From Sphingomonadales bacterium (GTDB lineage: Bacteria > Pseudomonadota > Alphaproteobacteria > SMXS01), in assembly GCA_022844405.1 (NCBI GenBank), contig JALHLV010000007.1, forward strand, positions 62,001 to 126,000: DNA of 64,000 bases, read 5' to 3'. A model generated the notes under the pieces. It worked only from the letters and a program-made list of their open reading frames with translations. It made no database searches and was not told the DNA's origin. Position numbers and translations under genes: made by a program. Below, piece after piece: positions 24,051 through 32,785 of this stretch (within the stretch, counting starts at the first letter, position 1; the number at the start of each line of letters is the position of its first letter).

Positions 24051-26257
24051 TTGATGATCCCCGGATGGACGTTGAGGAGCTGGAACAGGCCCGACTTGTC
24101 GTCGGTCCAGACCAGGTCGCGGTCGGGCGCGAGAAGCTGCCAGCCGGGGCGCGCCAGCACCGGCGCCAGCGTTGCCGGATCGCGCGCCATCACCACCCAG
24201 CGGCTGGCATGGATGACCCGGTCGGTGACCTCGTCGAAGCGGCCGAGCGCGGTGAAGCCGCGATGCTCGGCGAGCGCCGCCAGCACCGGGTTCAGGTTCA
24301 CGAACTTGTTGGAGATGTTGATCACCACCATGCCGTCCGGCTTCAGCTTGGCGAAATAGATGTCGAACGCCTCCAGCGTCAGCAGGTGTAGGGGAATGGC
24401 GTCGGAGCTGAAGGCGTCGAGAACGATCAGGTCGAAGCGTTGGTTCTCCCGCGCCAGCAGCAGGCGGCCGTCGCCGGTCAGCAGCCGCGCGTCCGGCCGG
24501 CAGTCGGCGAGGAACGAGAAGAAGCGCGGGTTGCGGGCCATCTCGACCACGACCGGATTGATCTCGAAGAACGTCCAGCGCGCCTCCGGCGGGCCGGAGC
24601 ACGCGACCGTGCCGGTGCCGAGGCCAATGGCGGCGATGTCGTGCGCGCGTCCCTGAGCGGTGCGCACGGCGATGACGTCGCCATAGGGGCCGCGCGCGCT
24701 GTAATAGCTCGTCAGCTCGCGGCGCTTGTCCGGCGCACGGAGCTGGCCGCCATGCGAGGTCGAGCCGTTCACCATCAGGGTCATGTCATGGGGTGCGTCG
24801 TACAGCACCTTGACCACGCCGAAGAAGTTGCGCTGCTGGTCGAGCGGCGGCTGGGCCAGGCGCGGCGCCATGCTGATCAGGAAGGCGGCGGCGAGGCCGG
24901 TGGCAAGCCGGACCGGGTTGCCCGCCAGGGCAACGAGACCCACCGCGAACACCAGACCGATGATGCCGGTCACCATCCTGACGTGGTCGTCCGGCGTGAG
25001 CAGCAGCACGGCCACCGCGGCGGCGCCGGCGGCGACGGGGACCGCTACGTCGCGGCTCCAGCTGATGCGGCCCGGCGTCTGGCTGGGGCGCAGCAGGACG
25101 GCCAGCACCAGCGCCAGCGGGTACTCGGTGACGTCGATGAACACGCTGGGCGCGACCAGCGCGTTGAACGTGCCGCCGAGCAGGCCGCCCAGCGCGATCA
25201 TCAGGTAGAACTCGCTGGAGCGCTCCGGGCCGGGGCGGCTGTCGGCGAGGCGGGCGTGGCAGATATAGGCCGACAGGAACAGCAGCACGACCGTCGCCGC
25301 CACCATGTCCCAGGCGCGGATGAGCTGCTCGCCGCCGAACATGACGATGATCAGCGGCGCCAGCGCCACCGGCTGCAGCAGCAGCACGAGGCGCATCGGC
25401 AGGATGCGCCAGCGGGCGAATGCCAGCACGAAGGTCAGCAGGTAGAGCGCCAGCGGCACCACCCAGAACAGTGGCCCGGCGGCGATGTCGGTGGTGATCC
25501 TTGTCGTGGTGCCCGACAGCAGGCTGGACGGCACCGCCGCGAGCAGCAGCCACATCCAGCGGCTGCCGGGCTCGCGGCCAGGACCGCCGGCGTCGGCCGA
25601 CGGCGCCGGCACGGCCGCCACGGGACGGCCGGCGAGGATGCAGGCGAGGATGATCGCGGCGAACACGCCGTAGCCGATGGTCCACAGCCGGGACTGGTCC
25701 ATCAGCCCGATATGGGGCTCGATCAGCACTGGATAGGCGAGCAGCGCGCCCAGGCCGCCCACATTGCTGGCGGCGTAGAGGAAATAGGGGTCGCGGGCGC
25801 TGCGGTGGCCGGTGCGCGAGAACCAGTGCTGCGCCAGCGGCGCGGTGGCCGACAGCGCGAACAGCGGCAGGCCGGCGCCCACGGCCAGCATGAACAGCAC
25901 CTGCAGCACCGGCAGCTGCGCCAGTCCGGCCGGCGCGGCGGGCAGGGCAGGGGGCAGTGCGACCACCGCCAGCGCGAGCAGCGCCGCATGCACACCGACC
26001 TGGACGCGGAACGGCGCCCAGCGGGTCAGCACGAAGCAGTAGGTGTAACCGAGCAGCAGGACGGCCTGATAGAACATCAGCGCCGTCACCCACGTAGCCG
26101 GCGTGCCCCCCATCAGCGGCAGGATGGCCTTGGGGAACATGGGCTCGAGCCAGAAGAACAGCACGGCGCTGAGGAAGATGGCCGCCGTATAGACCACGGA
26201 GACCAGCAGGCCCGGCATGCGGTCGGTCTTCAAGGCGCCCCCAATTTCCGACGGCAC
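24047..26257 (-). CDS. Membrane-fused spermidine-synthase-like protein
   Basis: 736 residues. The N-terminal two thirds are a membrane domain of about 12-14 hydrophobic segments; the C-terminal third is a class I methyltransferase-like spermidine-synthase fold with AIGLGTGTVACSG, FFEINPVVVEMA, LLTGDGRLLL and DLIVLDAFSSDAIPLHLLT. The last motif replaces the substrate-binding acidic residues of true SpeE, so aminopropyl transfer is uncertain. Such fused proteins are common and largely uncharacterised. The frame opens with GTG at 26257, 3 nt after the acyl-CoA dehydrogenase stop; an ATG at 26218, just before the first membrane segment, is an equally good start. Confidence 0.85.
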   Translation of the reverse strand: MPSEIGGALKTDRMPGLLVSVVYTAAIFLSAVLFFWLEPMFPKAILPLMGGTPATWVTALMFYQAVLLLGYTYCFVLTRWAPFRVQVGVHAALLALAVVALPPALPAAPAGLAQLPVLQVLFMLAVGAGLPLFALSATAPLAQHWFSRTGHRSARDPYFLYAASNVGGLGALLAYPVLIEPHIGLMDQSRLWTIGYGVFAAIILACILAGRPVAAVPAPSADAGGPGREPGSRWMWLLLAAVPSSLLSGTTTRITTDIAAGPLFWVVPLALYLLTFVLAFARWRILPMRLVLLLQPVALAPLIIVMFGGEQLIRAWDMVAATVVLLFLSAYICHARLADSRPGPERSSEFYLMIALGGLLGGTFNALVAPSVFIDVTEYPLALVLAVLLRPSQTPGRISWSRDVAVPVAAGAAAVAVLLLTPDDHVRMVTGIIGLVFAVGLVALAGNPVRLATGLAAAFLISMAPRLAQPPLDQQRNFFGVVKVLYDAPHDMTLMVNGSTSHGGQLRAPDKRRELTSYYSARGPYGDVIAVRTAQGRAHDIAAIGLGTGTVACSGPPEARWTFFEINPVVVEMARNPRFFSFLADCRPDARLLTGDGRLLLARENQRFDLIVLDAFSSDAIPLHLLTLEAFDIYFAKLKPDGMVVINISNKFVNLNPVLAALAEHRGFTALGRFDEVTDRVIHASRWVVMARDPATLAPVLARPGWQLLAPDRDLVWTDDKSGLFQLLNVHPGIIK

Positions 26258-26260
26258 CCG

Positions 26261-27457
26261 TCAGATGCTCAGCAGCACCTTGGCGATGACGTCGCGCTGG
26301 ATCTCGTTGGAGCCGCCATAGATCGTCGCGGCGCGCCCGTAGAGGAAGTCGAACATGGCACCGCCCGCCTCGGCCGGCCCGACCGGCGGCTCGTTGGAGC
26401 CCTTCTTGTCGCGGAAGCCGTCATACGGAAAGCTGTAGTAGCCGGCGATCTCGATGAACAGTTCGGACATGCTCTGCTGCAGCTGGGTCGCGGCCACCTT
26501 CATCATGTTGGCCTCGGTGCCCGGCGCGTGGTCGGTCTTCTGGCCCGACAGGAAGCGCAACTCGGAATACTCCAGCGCCATCAGCGCCACCTCGGTCTCG
26601 GCCAGCCGTTGCCGGTAGCCGGGCTCGTCGGCGAGGCGGCCGCCGTGCATGTCGGTGGCCGACGCCAGCTTGCGGATGCGGCGCAGCGTGTGCTTCTTGT
26701 GGCCGACCTGGGCGATGCCGTTGCGTTCGTTGACCAGCAGGAACTTGGCGTAGGTCCAGCCCTCGTTCTCCTTGCCGATCAGGTTCTTCTTCGGCGCGCG
26801 CACGTCGGTGAAGAACACCTGGTTCACCGTGTGGTCGCCGTTGATGACGATGATCGGACTGACCTCGATGCCCGGTGTCTTCATGTCGATAAGGAGGAAG
26901 CTGATGCCGTCCTGCTTCTTGCCGGTGTCGTCGGTGCGCACCAGGCAGAAGATCCAGTCAGAGTCGTGGGCGCCGGTGGTCCAGATCTTCGAGCCGTTAA
27001 CGATGTAGTCGTCGCCGTCGCTGACTGCTTTCGTCTTGAGCGACGCGAGGTCCGAGCCCGAGCCCGGCTCCGAATAGCCTTGGCACCACCAGTCCTCGCC
27101 GCCCAGGATGCGCGGCAGGAAGCGGCGCTTCTGCTCCTCGTTGCCATAGGTGTAGATCACCGGGCCGACCATCTTCAGCCCGAAGGCGGGCAGGTCGGGC
27201 GCGCCGGCCAGCGCCATCTCGTTGGCGTAGATGTAGCGCTGGGTCGGCGTCCAGCCGGGGCCGCCATGCTCGACGGGCCACGCCGGCGCGATCCAGCCCT
27301 TGGCGGCGAGGATCTTCTGCCAGCGCAGCAGGTCGGCCTTGTACAGCTTTTCGCCGGTCTCGACCTTGGCGCGCAGGTCGGCGGGGAAGTTGGCCGCCAT
27401 CCAGGCCCGCACCTCGTTCTGGAAGGCAATCTCCTCGGGCGTGAACGACAGATCCAT
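26261..27457 (-). CDS. Acyl-CoA dehydrogenase (catalytic-looking partner)
   Basis: 398-residue FAD-dependent acyl-CoA dehydrogenase. N-terminal helical domain MDLSFTPEEIAFQNEVRAWMAANFP, FAD/substrate segment WCQGYSEPGSGSDLASLKTKA, middle strand KIWTTGAHDSDWIFCLVRTD, and the C-terminal ATIYGGSNEIQRDVIAK motif with the Glu typical of active subunits. Start ATG at 27457 behind GGGGAAGACC. It is the second gene of a pair with the dehydrogenase at 27497 (39-nt gap). Paired FadE-type genes like these commonly encode heterotetramers acting on bulky CoA esters such as steroid or terpenoid side chains. Confidence 0.93.
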   Translation of the reverse strand: MDLSFTPEEIAFQNEVRAWMAANFPADLRAKVETGEKLYKADLLRWQKILAAKGWIAPAWPVEHGGPGWTPTQRYIYANEMALAGAPDLPAFGLKMVGPVIYTYGNEEQKRRFLPRILGGEDWWCQGYSEPGSGSDLASLKTKAVSDGDDYIVNGSKIWTTGAHDSDWIFCLVRTDDTGKKQDGISFLLIDMKTPGIEVSPIIVINGDHTVNQVFFTDVRAPKKNLIGKENEGWTYAKFLLVNERNGIAQVGHKKHTLRRIRKLASATDMHGGRLADEPGYRQRLAETEVALMALEYSELRFLSGQKTDHAPGTEANMMKVAATQLQQSMSELFIEIAGYYSFPYDGFRDKKGSNEPPVGPAEAGGAMFDFLYGRAATIYGGSNEIQRDVIAKVLLSI

Positions 27458-27496
27458 GGTCTTCCCCGTTTTTTTTCCTCTTGGCCCGGTTTTGAC

Positions 27497-28621
27497 TTAG
27501 GCCGCGGCGCTGAACTGCTTCAGGTGATGATCCACGTTCCCGAACAGGATGTCGATCATGGTCAGGCGCTTGAAGTAATGGCCTACCGACAACTCGTCGG
27601 TCATGCCCATGCCGCCATGGAGCTGCACCGCCTGCTGGCCGACGAAGCGGCCGCTCTTGCCGATCTGCACCTTGGCACCAGAGACCGCCTTGCGACGCTC
27701 GACCGGGTCGGCGCTGTCGACCTTGAGGGCGGCGACCAGCGCCATGGACTTGGCCTGCTCGTACTCCATCATCATGTCGGCCATGCGGTGGCGCAGCACC
27801 TGGAACTTGGCGATGGGCTGGCCGAACTGCTCGCGGGTCTTGGTGTATTCGACGGTGGTGTCGAGCAGCACCTTCATGGCGCCGACCGCCTCGGCGCAAA
27901 GCGCCGTGATGGCGTCGTCAGACACTTTCTCCAGGATCGCGAGGCCTTGGCCTTCGCCGCCCTGCAGCGCGTCGGCGCCGACCTTGACGCTGTTGAAGAA
28001 CAGCTCGGCGGCGCGCGAGCCGTCGACGGTCGGATAGGCGCGGCGCTCCAGCCCGGCGGCGCCGCGGTCGATGATGAACAGGCTGATGCCGTCCTTGCCG
28101 CGCCGGTCGCCGGAGGTGCGCGCCGAGACGATGATCTTGTCGGCGCTGTCGCCGTGCAGCACCACGGCCTTGTGGCCGTCGATGACCCAGCCGCTGCCGT
28201 CCTTGCGGGCGGTGGTGGCCACGTCGAACAGGTCGAAGCGGGCCTGCGGCTCGGCATAGGCGACCGCCAGCAGCAGGTCGCCCTCGATGATCTTGCCGAT
28301 CAGGTCGTCACGGCCGCCGGCGGCCTTCAGCGCGCCGCCACCCATCACCACGGTGGTGAGATAGGGCTCGAGCAGCAGACCGCGGCCGAACGCCTCCATC
28401 AGCACGTTGGTGTCGACCGCCGTGCCCCCCAGGCCGCCCTGGTCCTCGGTGAACGGCAGCGCCAGCCAGCCGAGTTCGGCCATCTGCTTCCAGTAGGCGC
28501 GGCTGAAGCCCTCTTCGGAGGCGCGCATCTTGCGGAGGTTGTCGGCGCCGCAATTGGCGGCGACGAAGCGCTCGGCGCTGTCGCGCAGCATGACTTGTTC
28601 ATCGGAATAGGACAGGTCCAT
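27497..28621 (-). CDS. Acyl-CoA dehydrogenase (partner lacking the EIQR motif)
   Basis: 374-residue acyl-CoA dehydrogenase homolog. N-terminus MDLSYSDEQVMLRDSAERFV matches the family; LLLAVAYAEPQARFD, AVVLHGDSADKIIVSART and a long C-terminal helical domain (VEYTKTREQFGQPIAKFQVLRHRMADM) are present. The C-terminus reads IDILFGNVDHHLKQF where active subunits have GG-x-x-EIQR, so the usual active-site region is altered. This suggests it is the non-catalytic or FAD-sharing half of an alpha-beta enzyme with the gene at 26261. Start is ATG at 28621; the frame extension to 28735 is non-homologous. Confidence 0.92.
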   Translation of the reverse strand: MDLSYSDEQVMLRDSAERFVAANCGADNLRKMRASEEGFSRAYWKQMAELGWLALPFTEDQGGLGGTAVDTNVLMEAFGRGLLLEPYLTTVVMGGGALKAAGGRDDLIGKIIEGDLLLAVAYAEPQARFDLFDVATTARKDGSGWVIDGHKAVVLHGDSADKIIVSARTSGDRRGKDGISLFIIDRGAAGLERRAYPTVDGSRAAELFFNSVKVGADALQGGEGQGLAILEKVSDDAITALCAEAVGAMKVLLDTTVEYTKTREQFGQPIAKFQVLRHRMADMMMEYEQAKSMALVAALKVDSADPVERRKAVSGAKVQIGKSGRFVGQQAVQLHGGMGMTDELSVGHYFKRLTMIDILFGNVDHHLKQFSAAA

Positions 28622-28803
28622 CCTTCGGGAATCCTCTTGATTTGCATCCGGCGGGTCGGTTCGGCTGTCGTTTTTGCGCCATTTCCCGCCTTCAGGCAAG
28701 GGCTTGTCATGAGACTGCGGTTGCGCGGACGGCAAAAATTGTGGTTGTTCTGATTCCGCGCGCTAAGGCGGCGTGGGGAGCCGCTTTCGGGCGGATTGAA
28801 CCG

Positions 28804-30102
28804 ATGGTCGATGGAGTCGTGAAACAGGGATCGACAGGGTGGTTGAAGGCCGCGCCGGCGTTGCCGGCGGCGGTGCTGGTCGGGCTCGTCGCCACCAACG
28901 TCCTGCATGTGGCCCACGCCGTGATCATCGCCATCGCCTGCGCGCCCGCCGCCTATGTCTACTGGCAGGCCATGGCGCGCCGCGACACCGCCTCGCTCAA
29001 GGCCGCGCCCGCCGCCGAGGTATCGGCCTCCGGCATGTCCTATGCCCAGTCGGTGATCGACGTGATCCCGGACGCGCTGGTGCTGCTCGACGGCAACCGG
29101 CGGGTCGTCGAGGCGAATTCCGCCGCGCGGGAACTGTTCGGCGTGCGGCTGGTGGGCCGCGACTTTTCCCAGGTGCTGCGCCATCCGTCCGCCGTCGAGG
29201 CCATGGACCAGGTGCTGGCCAGCGGCACCGTCTCGCGCGAGGAGATCACCCTGCTCAGTCCCGGCGAGCGCCACTTCATGCTGGCGGCGCTGCCGATCGC
29301 GGGCAAGGCCGCGAGCGGCGAGGGGGCGCCGGCCATGGCCATCGCGCTGCACGAGATCACCGCGCTGAAGCGCTCCGAGCAACTCCGCGCGGATTTCGTC
29401 GCCAATGCCAGCCACGAGCTGCGCACGCCGCTTGCCAGCGTCATCGGCTTCATCGAGACGCTGCAGGGGCCCGCCAAGGGCGATCCGGCCGCCCAGGAGC
29501 GGTTCCTCGAGATCATGGCGCTGGAGTCGGCGCGCATGGCGCGGCTGATCGACGATCTGCTGTCGCTGTCGCGAATCGAGCTGGACGAGCACGTCGTGCC
29601 CTCCGACAGCGTCGATCTGTCGCATGTGATCGACGGCGTGGTCGAGGCGCTGTCGCTCGCCGCCCGCGACCGGGAGATGTCCCTCGCGGTGGACCTCGAC
29701 GCCGGTATGCCGGCGGTGGTTGGCGACGCCGACCAGCTCACCCAGGTGTTCCAGAACCTGATCGACAACGCCATCAAGTACGGCCGCGCCGGCAGCACCA
29801 TCCGGATCGGCGGCAAGGTGGTCGAGCGGCTGCCGGAGACCGGCGGCCCGGGGGTCGCCGTCAAGGTGATCAACGAAGGCGAGGGAATCGCCCGCGAGCA
29901 TCTGCCGCGGCTGACCGACCGGTTCTACCGGGTGGATCCGGCGCGCTCGCGGCAGAAGGGCGGCACCGGCCTCGGCCTCGCCATCGTCAAGCACATCGTC
30001 AACCGCCACCGCGGCCGCATGCTGTTCGAGAGCGAGCTTGGAGTCGGCACCACGGTCACCGTCTACCTGCCGGCGCGCGCCGAGGAACCGGCCGGGAAAT
30101 AG
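28804..30102 (+). CDS. phoR: Phosphate-regulon sensor histidine kinase PhoR
   Basis: 432-residue membrane sensor kinase. Two hydrophobic segments fill residues about 13-60, followed by a PAS-like domain (SVIDVIPDALVLLDGNRRVVEANSAAREL), a HisKA domain with His204 in NASHELRTPLASVIGF, and the ATPase domain with NLIDNAIKYG and GTGLGLAIVKHIV. It autophosphorylates and transfers phosphate to PhoB, encoded at the far end of the same cluster. The ATG at 28804 was preferred to the longer frame from 28642 because the first membrane segment follows it directly. A weak Pho-like heptamer array lies upstream at 28693-28721. Confidence 0.92.
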   Translation: MVDGVVKQGSTGWLKAAPALPAAVLVGLVATNVLHVAHAVIIAIACAPAAYVYWQAMARRDTASLKAAPAAEVSASGMSYAQSVIDVIPDALVLLDGNRRVVEANSAARELFGVRLVGRDFSQVLRHPSAVEAMDQVLASGTVSREEITLLSPGERHFMLAALPIAGKAASGEGAPAMAIALHEITALKRSEQLRADFVANASHELRTPLASVIGFIETLQGPAKGDPAAQERFLEIMALESARMARLIDDLLSLSRIELDEHVVPSDSVDLSHVIDGVVEALSLAARDREMSLAVDLDAGMPAVVGDADQLTQVFQNLIDNAIKYGRAGSTIRIGGKVVERLPETGGPGVAVKVINEGEGIAREHLPRLTDRFYRVDPARSRQKGGTGLGLAIVKHIVNRHRGRMLFESELGVGTTVTVYLPARAEEPAGK

Positions 30103-30125
30103 CGGTTTTCCAGCCACTTGGCGCG

Positions 30126-30154
30126 TCGTAACAAAACTGTAATGCAACTGACTT
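30126..30154 (+). promoter_or_regulatory. Pho box upstream of pstS
   Basis: Three heptamers spaced exactly 11 bp apart: TCGTAAC at 30126, CTGTAAT at 30137 and CTGACTT at 30148, the last two matching the PhoB half-site CTGTCAT at 6 and 5 of 7 positions. The A-rich spacer AAAA between the first two is also typical. It lies 100-128 nt before the pstS start and should bind phosphorylated PhoB under phosphate starvation. Confidence 0.75.
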
Positions 30155-30253
30155 ATTGCTTTCACCGCTGCTCCGTAGGTTCCGGGCACGGGCAGCGGCC
30201 AGCCGCGCCCCGAAGACGTGGCTCACCCCTCAACTGATGATCGGAGAAACATC

Positions 30254-31303
30254 GTGTTGAAAAAGACCCTTATCGGACTGGCGGCCGTCGCGGTTGTAAG
30301 CGCCGCGACGACCGGCGCGGCCTATGCCCGCGACCAGATTCGCGTTGTCGGCTCGTCGACGGTGTTTCCGTTCTCGACCGTGGTCGCCGAGGAATTCGGC
30401 AAGACCAGCAAGTTCAAGACCCCGATCGTTGAAAGCACGGGGACCGGCGGCGGCATGAAGCTGTTCTGCGCCGGCGCCGGTGTCCAGCATCCGGATATCA
30501 CCAACGCCTCGCGCCGCATCAAGAAGTCCGAGCTCGAGGGCTGCAACGCCAACGGCGTGGCGCCGATCGAGGTGAAGATCGGCTTCGACGGCATCGTCGT
30601 CGCCAACACCAAGCAGGCCAAGCCGATGAACCTGACGCTGAAGCAGCTGTTCCTGGCGCTCGGCAAGCAGGTGCCGGACAAGAGCGGCAAGCTGGTTCCC
30701 AATCCCTACAAGCTGTGGAGCGACGTGGACCCGAGCCTGCCGAAGACCAAGATCGAGGTCATGGGTCCGCCGCCGACCTCCGGCACCCGCGACGCGTTCA
30801 ACGAGCTGGCGATGGAAGGCGGCTGCAAGACCTTCCCGAAGCTGGCCGAGATGAAGAAAGCCGACGAGAAGAAGTACGAGGCGATTTGTCGCGGCGTTCG
30901 CGAGGACGGCGCCTATATCGAGGGCGGCGAGAACGACAACCTGATCGTCCAGAAGCTGGTCGCCAATCCGAACCTGATCGGCGTCTTCGGCTACAGCTTC
31001 CTCGAGGAGAACGCCGACAAGATCCAGGGCGGCACCATCGACGGCGTCGCGCCGGACTATGACGACATTTCCTCGGGCAAGTATCCGGTGTCGCGGTCGC
31101 TGTACTTCTACGTCAAGAAGCAGCATGTCGGCGCCGTGCCGGGCATCAAGGAATACGTGGCCGAGTTCGTCAGCGACAAGGCCGTCGGGCCGAACGGCTA
31201 CGCCGCCGACAAGGGTCTGATCGCTCTGCCGGACGCCGATCGCAAGGCGGTCCGCGACAAGGTGCTGACCTGGACGCCGATGACGGGCGACGAGGTCAAA
31301 TAG
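30254..31303 (+). CDS. pstS: Periplasmic phosphate-binding protein PstS
   Basis: 349-residue phosphate-binding component of the Pst ABC transporter. Signal peptide about residues 1-25 (LKKTLIGLAAVAVVSAAT...AYA). Phosphate-coordinating segments VGSSTVFPFSTVVAEEF and ESTGTGGGMKLFCAG are visible, as is the later GPPPTSGTRDAFNELA loop. The start is GTG at 30254, with GGAGAAA six bases upstream; the next codon is TTG, so TTG is possible. First gene of the pst operon and directly behind the Pho box. A strong hairpin follows it, probably lowering expression of downstream genes relative to pstS. Confidence 0.96.
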   Translation: MLKKTLIGLAAVAVVSAATTGAAYARDQIRVVGSSTVFPFSTVVAEEFGKTSKFKTPIVESTGTGGGMKLFCAGAGVQHPDITNASRRIKKSELEGCNANGVAPIEVKIGFDGIVVANTKQAKPMNLTLKQLFLALGKQVPDKSGKLVPNPYKLWSDVDPSLPKTKIEVMGPPPTSGTRDAFNELAMEGGCKTFPKLAEMKKADEKKYEAICRGVREDGAYIEGGENDNLIVQKLVANPNLIGVFGYSFLEENADKIQGGTIDGVAPDYDDISSGKYPVSRSLYFYVKKQHVGAVPGIKEYVAEFVSDKAVGPNGYAADKGLIALPDADRKAVRDKVLTWTPMTGDEVK

Positions 31304-31335
31304 TCCTTTGGGCTTGCCAGGACAGAAAGACCGGA

Positions 31336-31372
31336 GCCGGACCGAACGACGCGACGCCGCGTTCGGTCCGGC
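31336..31372 (+). other. Intercistronic hairpin between pstS and pstC
   Basis: Perfect 13-bp stem, GCCGGACCGAACG at 31336-31348 against its complement at 31360-31372, with an 11-nt loop and no following T run. This resembles the stabilising or partial-termination hairpins found after binding-protein genes in transporter operons. Confidence 0.75.
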
Positions 31373-31399
31373 GCTCACCGCCCGGAGGAAACCGCTCGC

Positions 31400-32785
31400 A
31401 TGAGCCCGCTTAGCCTGGCCCTCATCCTCATCCTGATGAGCACGGCCGTCGCCTTTGTCGCCAGCCGCACCAAGGCGCTCAGTCTGGTCGGCGGGCGCGT
31501 CCACGAACTTCACTCGCTGCCCGGTCACTATGGGTTGTATGCGCTGGTCTGGTGCCTGCTTCCCGCCCTGCTGGTCCTCGCGATCTGGATCGCCATCGGG
31601 CCGGCCATCGTCGACGGCATCATCGTCGACCGGCTGCACGAGGCCGATCCGACGATCGGCGCGGACCGCCTCGGGCTCATTCTCAACGACGTTCGCAACT
31701 ACGTTTCCGGCAACTTGGTCTCGGAGGACATCGACCCCGCTCTCGCCAAGACCGGCGAAGCATACCGGTCGCTGCTGCTGACCGGGCTGTGGGGAACCTT
31801 CGTCGCCTCGGTGGCCGTCGCCCTCGCCGGCGCGTTCTTCGCGTTCTCCCGGATCAGGCCGGACATGCGGGCCCGCAACAAGGTCGAACGCGTCGTCTGG
31901 CTGATCATGGTGGCCTGCTCGCTCGTCGCCGTGCTGGTGACGGTCGGCATCGTGCTCTCCCTCGTCTTCGAAGCCGGGCGCTTCTTCGCCAAGGTGTCGC
32001 CGCTGGAGTTCCTGTTCGGTCTCCATTGGAGCCCGCAGATGGCGATGCGCGCCGATCAGGTCGCCAGCGAAGGATCGTTCGGCGCCGTCCCCCTGTTCGC
32101 GGGCACGCTGTTGATCACGTTCATCGCCATGCTGGTCGCGGTACCCGTCGGGCTGCTTTCGGCGGTCTATATGACCCAGTATGCCGACCACCGGGTGCGC
32201 TCGCTGGCCAAGCCCATGCTGGAGATTCTCGCCGGCGTCCCCACGGTGGTCTACGGCTTCTTCGCGGCGCTCGTCGTGGCGCCCTGGATCCGCGACACCG
32301 GCGGCCTTCTGGGCCTCAGCGTCGCCTCGGAAAGCGCGCTTGCGGCGGGCCTCGTGATGGGTGTGATGATCATTCCCTTCATGTCGTCGCTGTCCGACGA
32401 CGCCCTGACGGCCGTTCCCCAGTCGATGCGGGACGGGTCCTATGCGCTTGGCGCGACACGGGCAGAGACGATCCGCTCGGTGCTCATCCCCGCCGCGCTC
32501 CCCGGCATCGTCGGCGCGTTTCTGCTGTCGGTTTCCCGCGCCATCGGCGAGACCATGATCGTCGTGATGGCCGCGGGCCTGGCGGCGAACCTGACCGCCA
32601 ATCCGCTGGAGGCGGTCACCACGGTCACGGTCCAGATCGCCACGCTGCTCGTCGGCGATCAGGAGTTCGACAGCGCCAAGACGCTGGCCGCCTTCGCCCT
32701 GGGCCTGGTGCTGTTCATCGTCACCCTTTCGCTCAACGTGATCGCCCTGCGGGTGGTCCGAAAGTACAGAGAACAATATGACTGA
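31400..32785 (+). CDS. pstC: Phosphate ABC transporter permease PstC
   Basis: 461-residue inner-membrane permease. The N-terminal 200 residues hold additional membrane segments and a periplasmic stretch (the PstC N-terminal extension common in Alphaproteobacteria; E. coli PstC is about 319). The permease core starts near residue 220 and holds LEILAGVPTVVYGFFAALVVAP and the cytoplasmic coupling loop ALGATRAETIRSVLIPAALPGIVGA. GGAGG lies 11 nt before the ATG. The 3' end overlaps pstA by 8 nt. Works with PstA and two PstB subunits. Confidence 0.94.
   Translation: MSPLSLALILILMSTAVAFVASRTKALSLVGGRVHELHSLPGHYGLYALVWCLLPALLVLAIWIAIGPAIVDGIIVDRLHEADPTIGADRLGLILNDVRNYVSGNLVSEDIDPALAKTGEAYRSLLLTGLWGTFVASVAVALAGAFFAFSRIRPDMRARNKVERVVWLIMVACSLVAVLVTVGIVLSLVFEAGRFFAKVSPLEFLFGLHWSPQMAMRADQVASEGSFGAVPLFAGTLLITFIAMLVAVPVGLLSAVYMTQYADHRVRSLAKPMLEILAGVPTVVYGFFAALVVAPWIRDTGGLLGLSVASESALAAGLVMGVMIIPFMSSLSDDALTAVPQSMRDGSYALGATRAETIRSVLIPAALPGIVGAFLLSVSRAIGETMIVVMAAGLAANLTANPLEAVTTVTVQIATLLVGDQEFDSAKTLAAFALGLVLFIVTLSLNVIALRVVRKYREQYD

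Noticed and set aside
24440-28753. A 1437-codon open frame on the plus strand, antisense to four genes
   Set aside because: It reads as Arg/His/Gln/Ala-rich low-complexity sequence with no domain, directly opposite well-supported genes. Long antisense frames are expected at this GC content.
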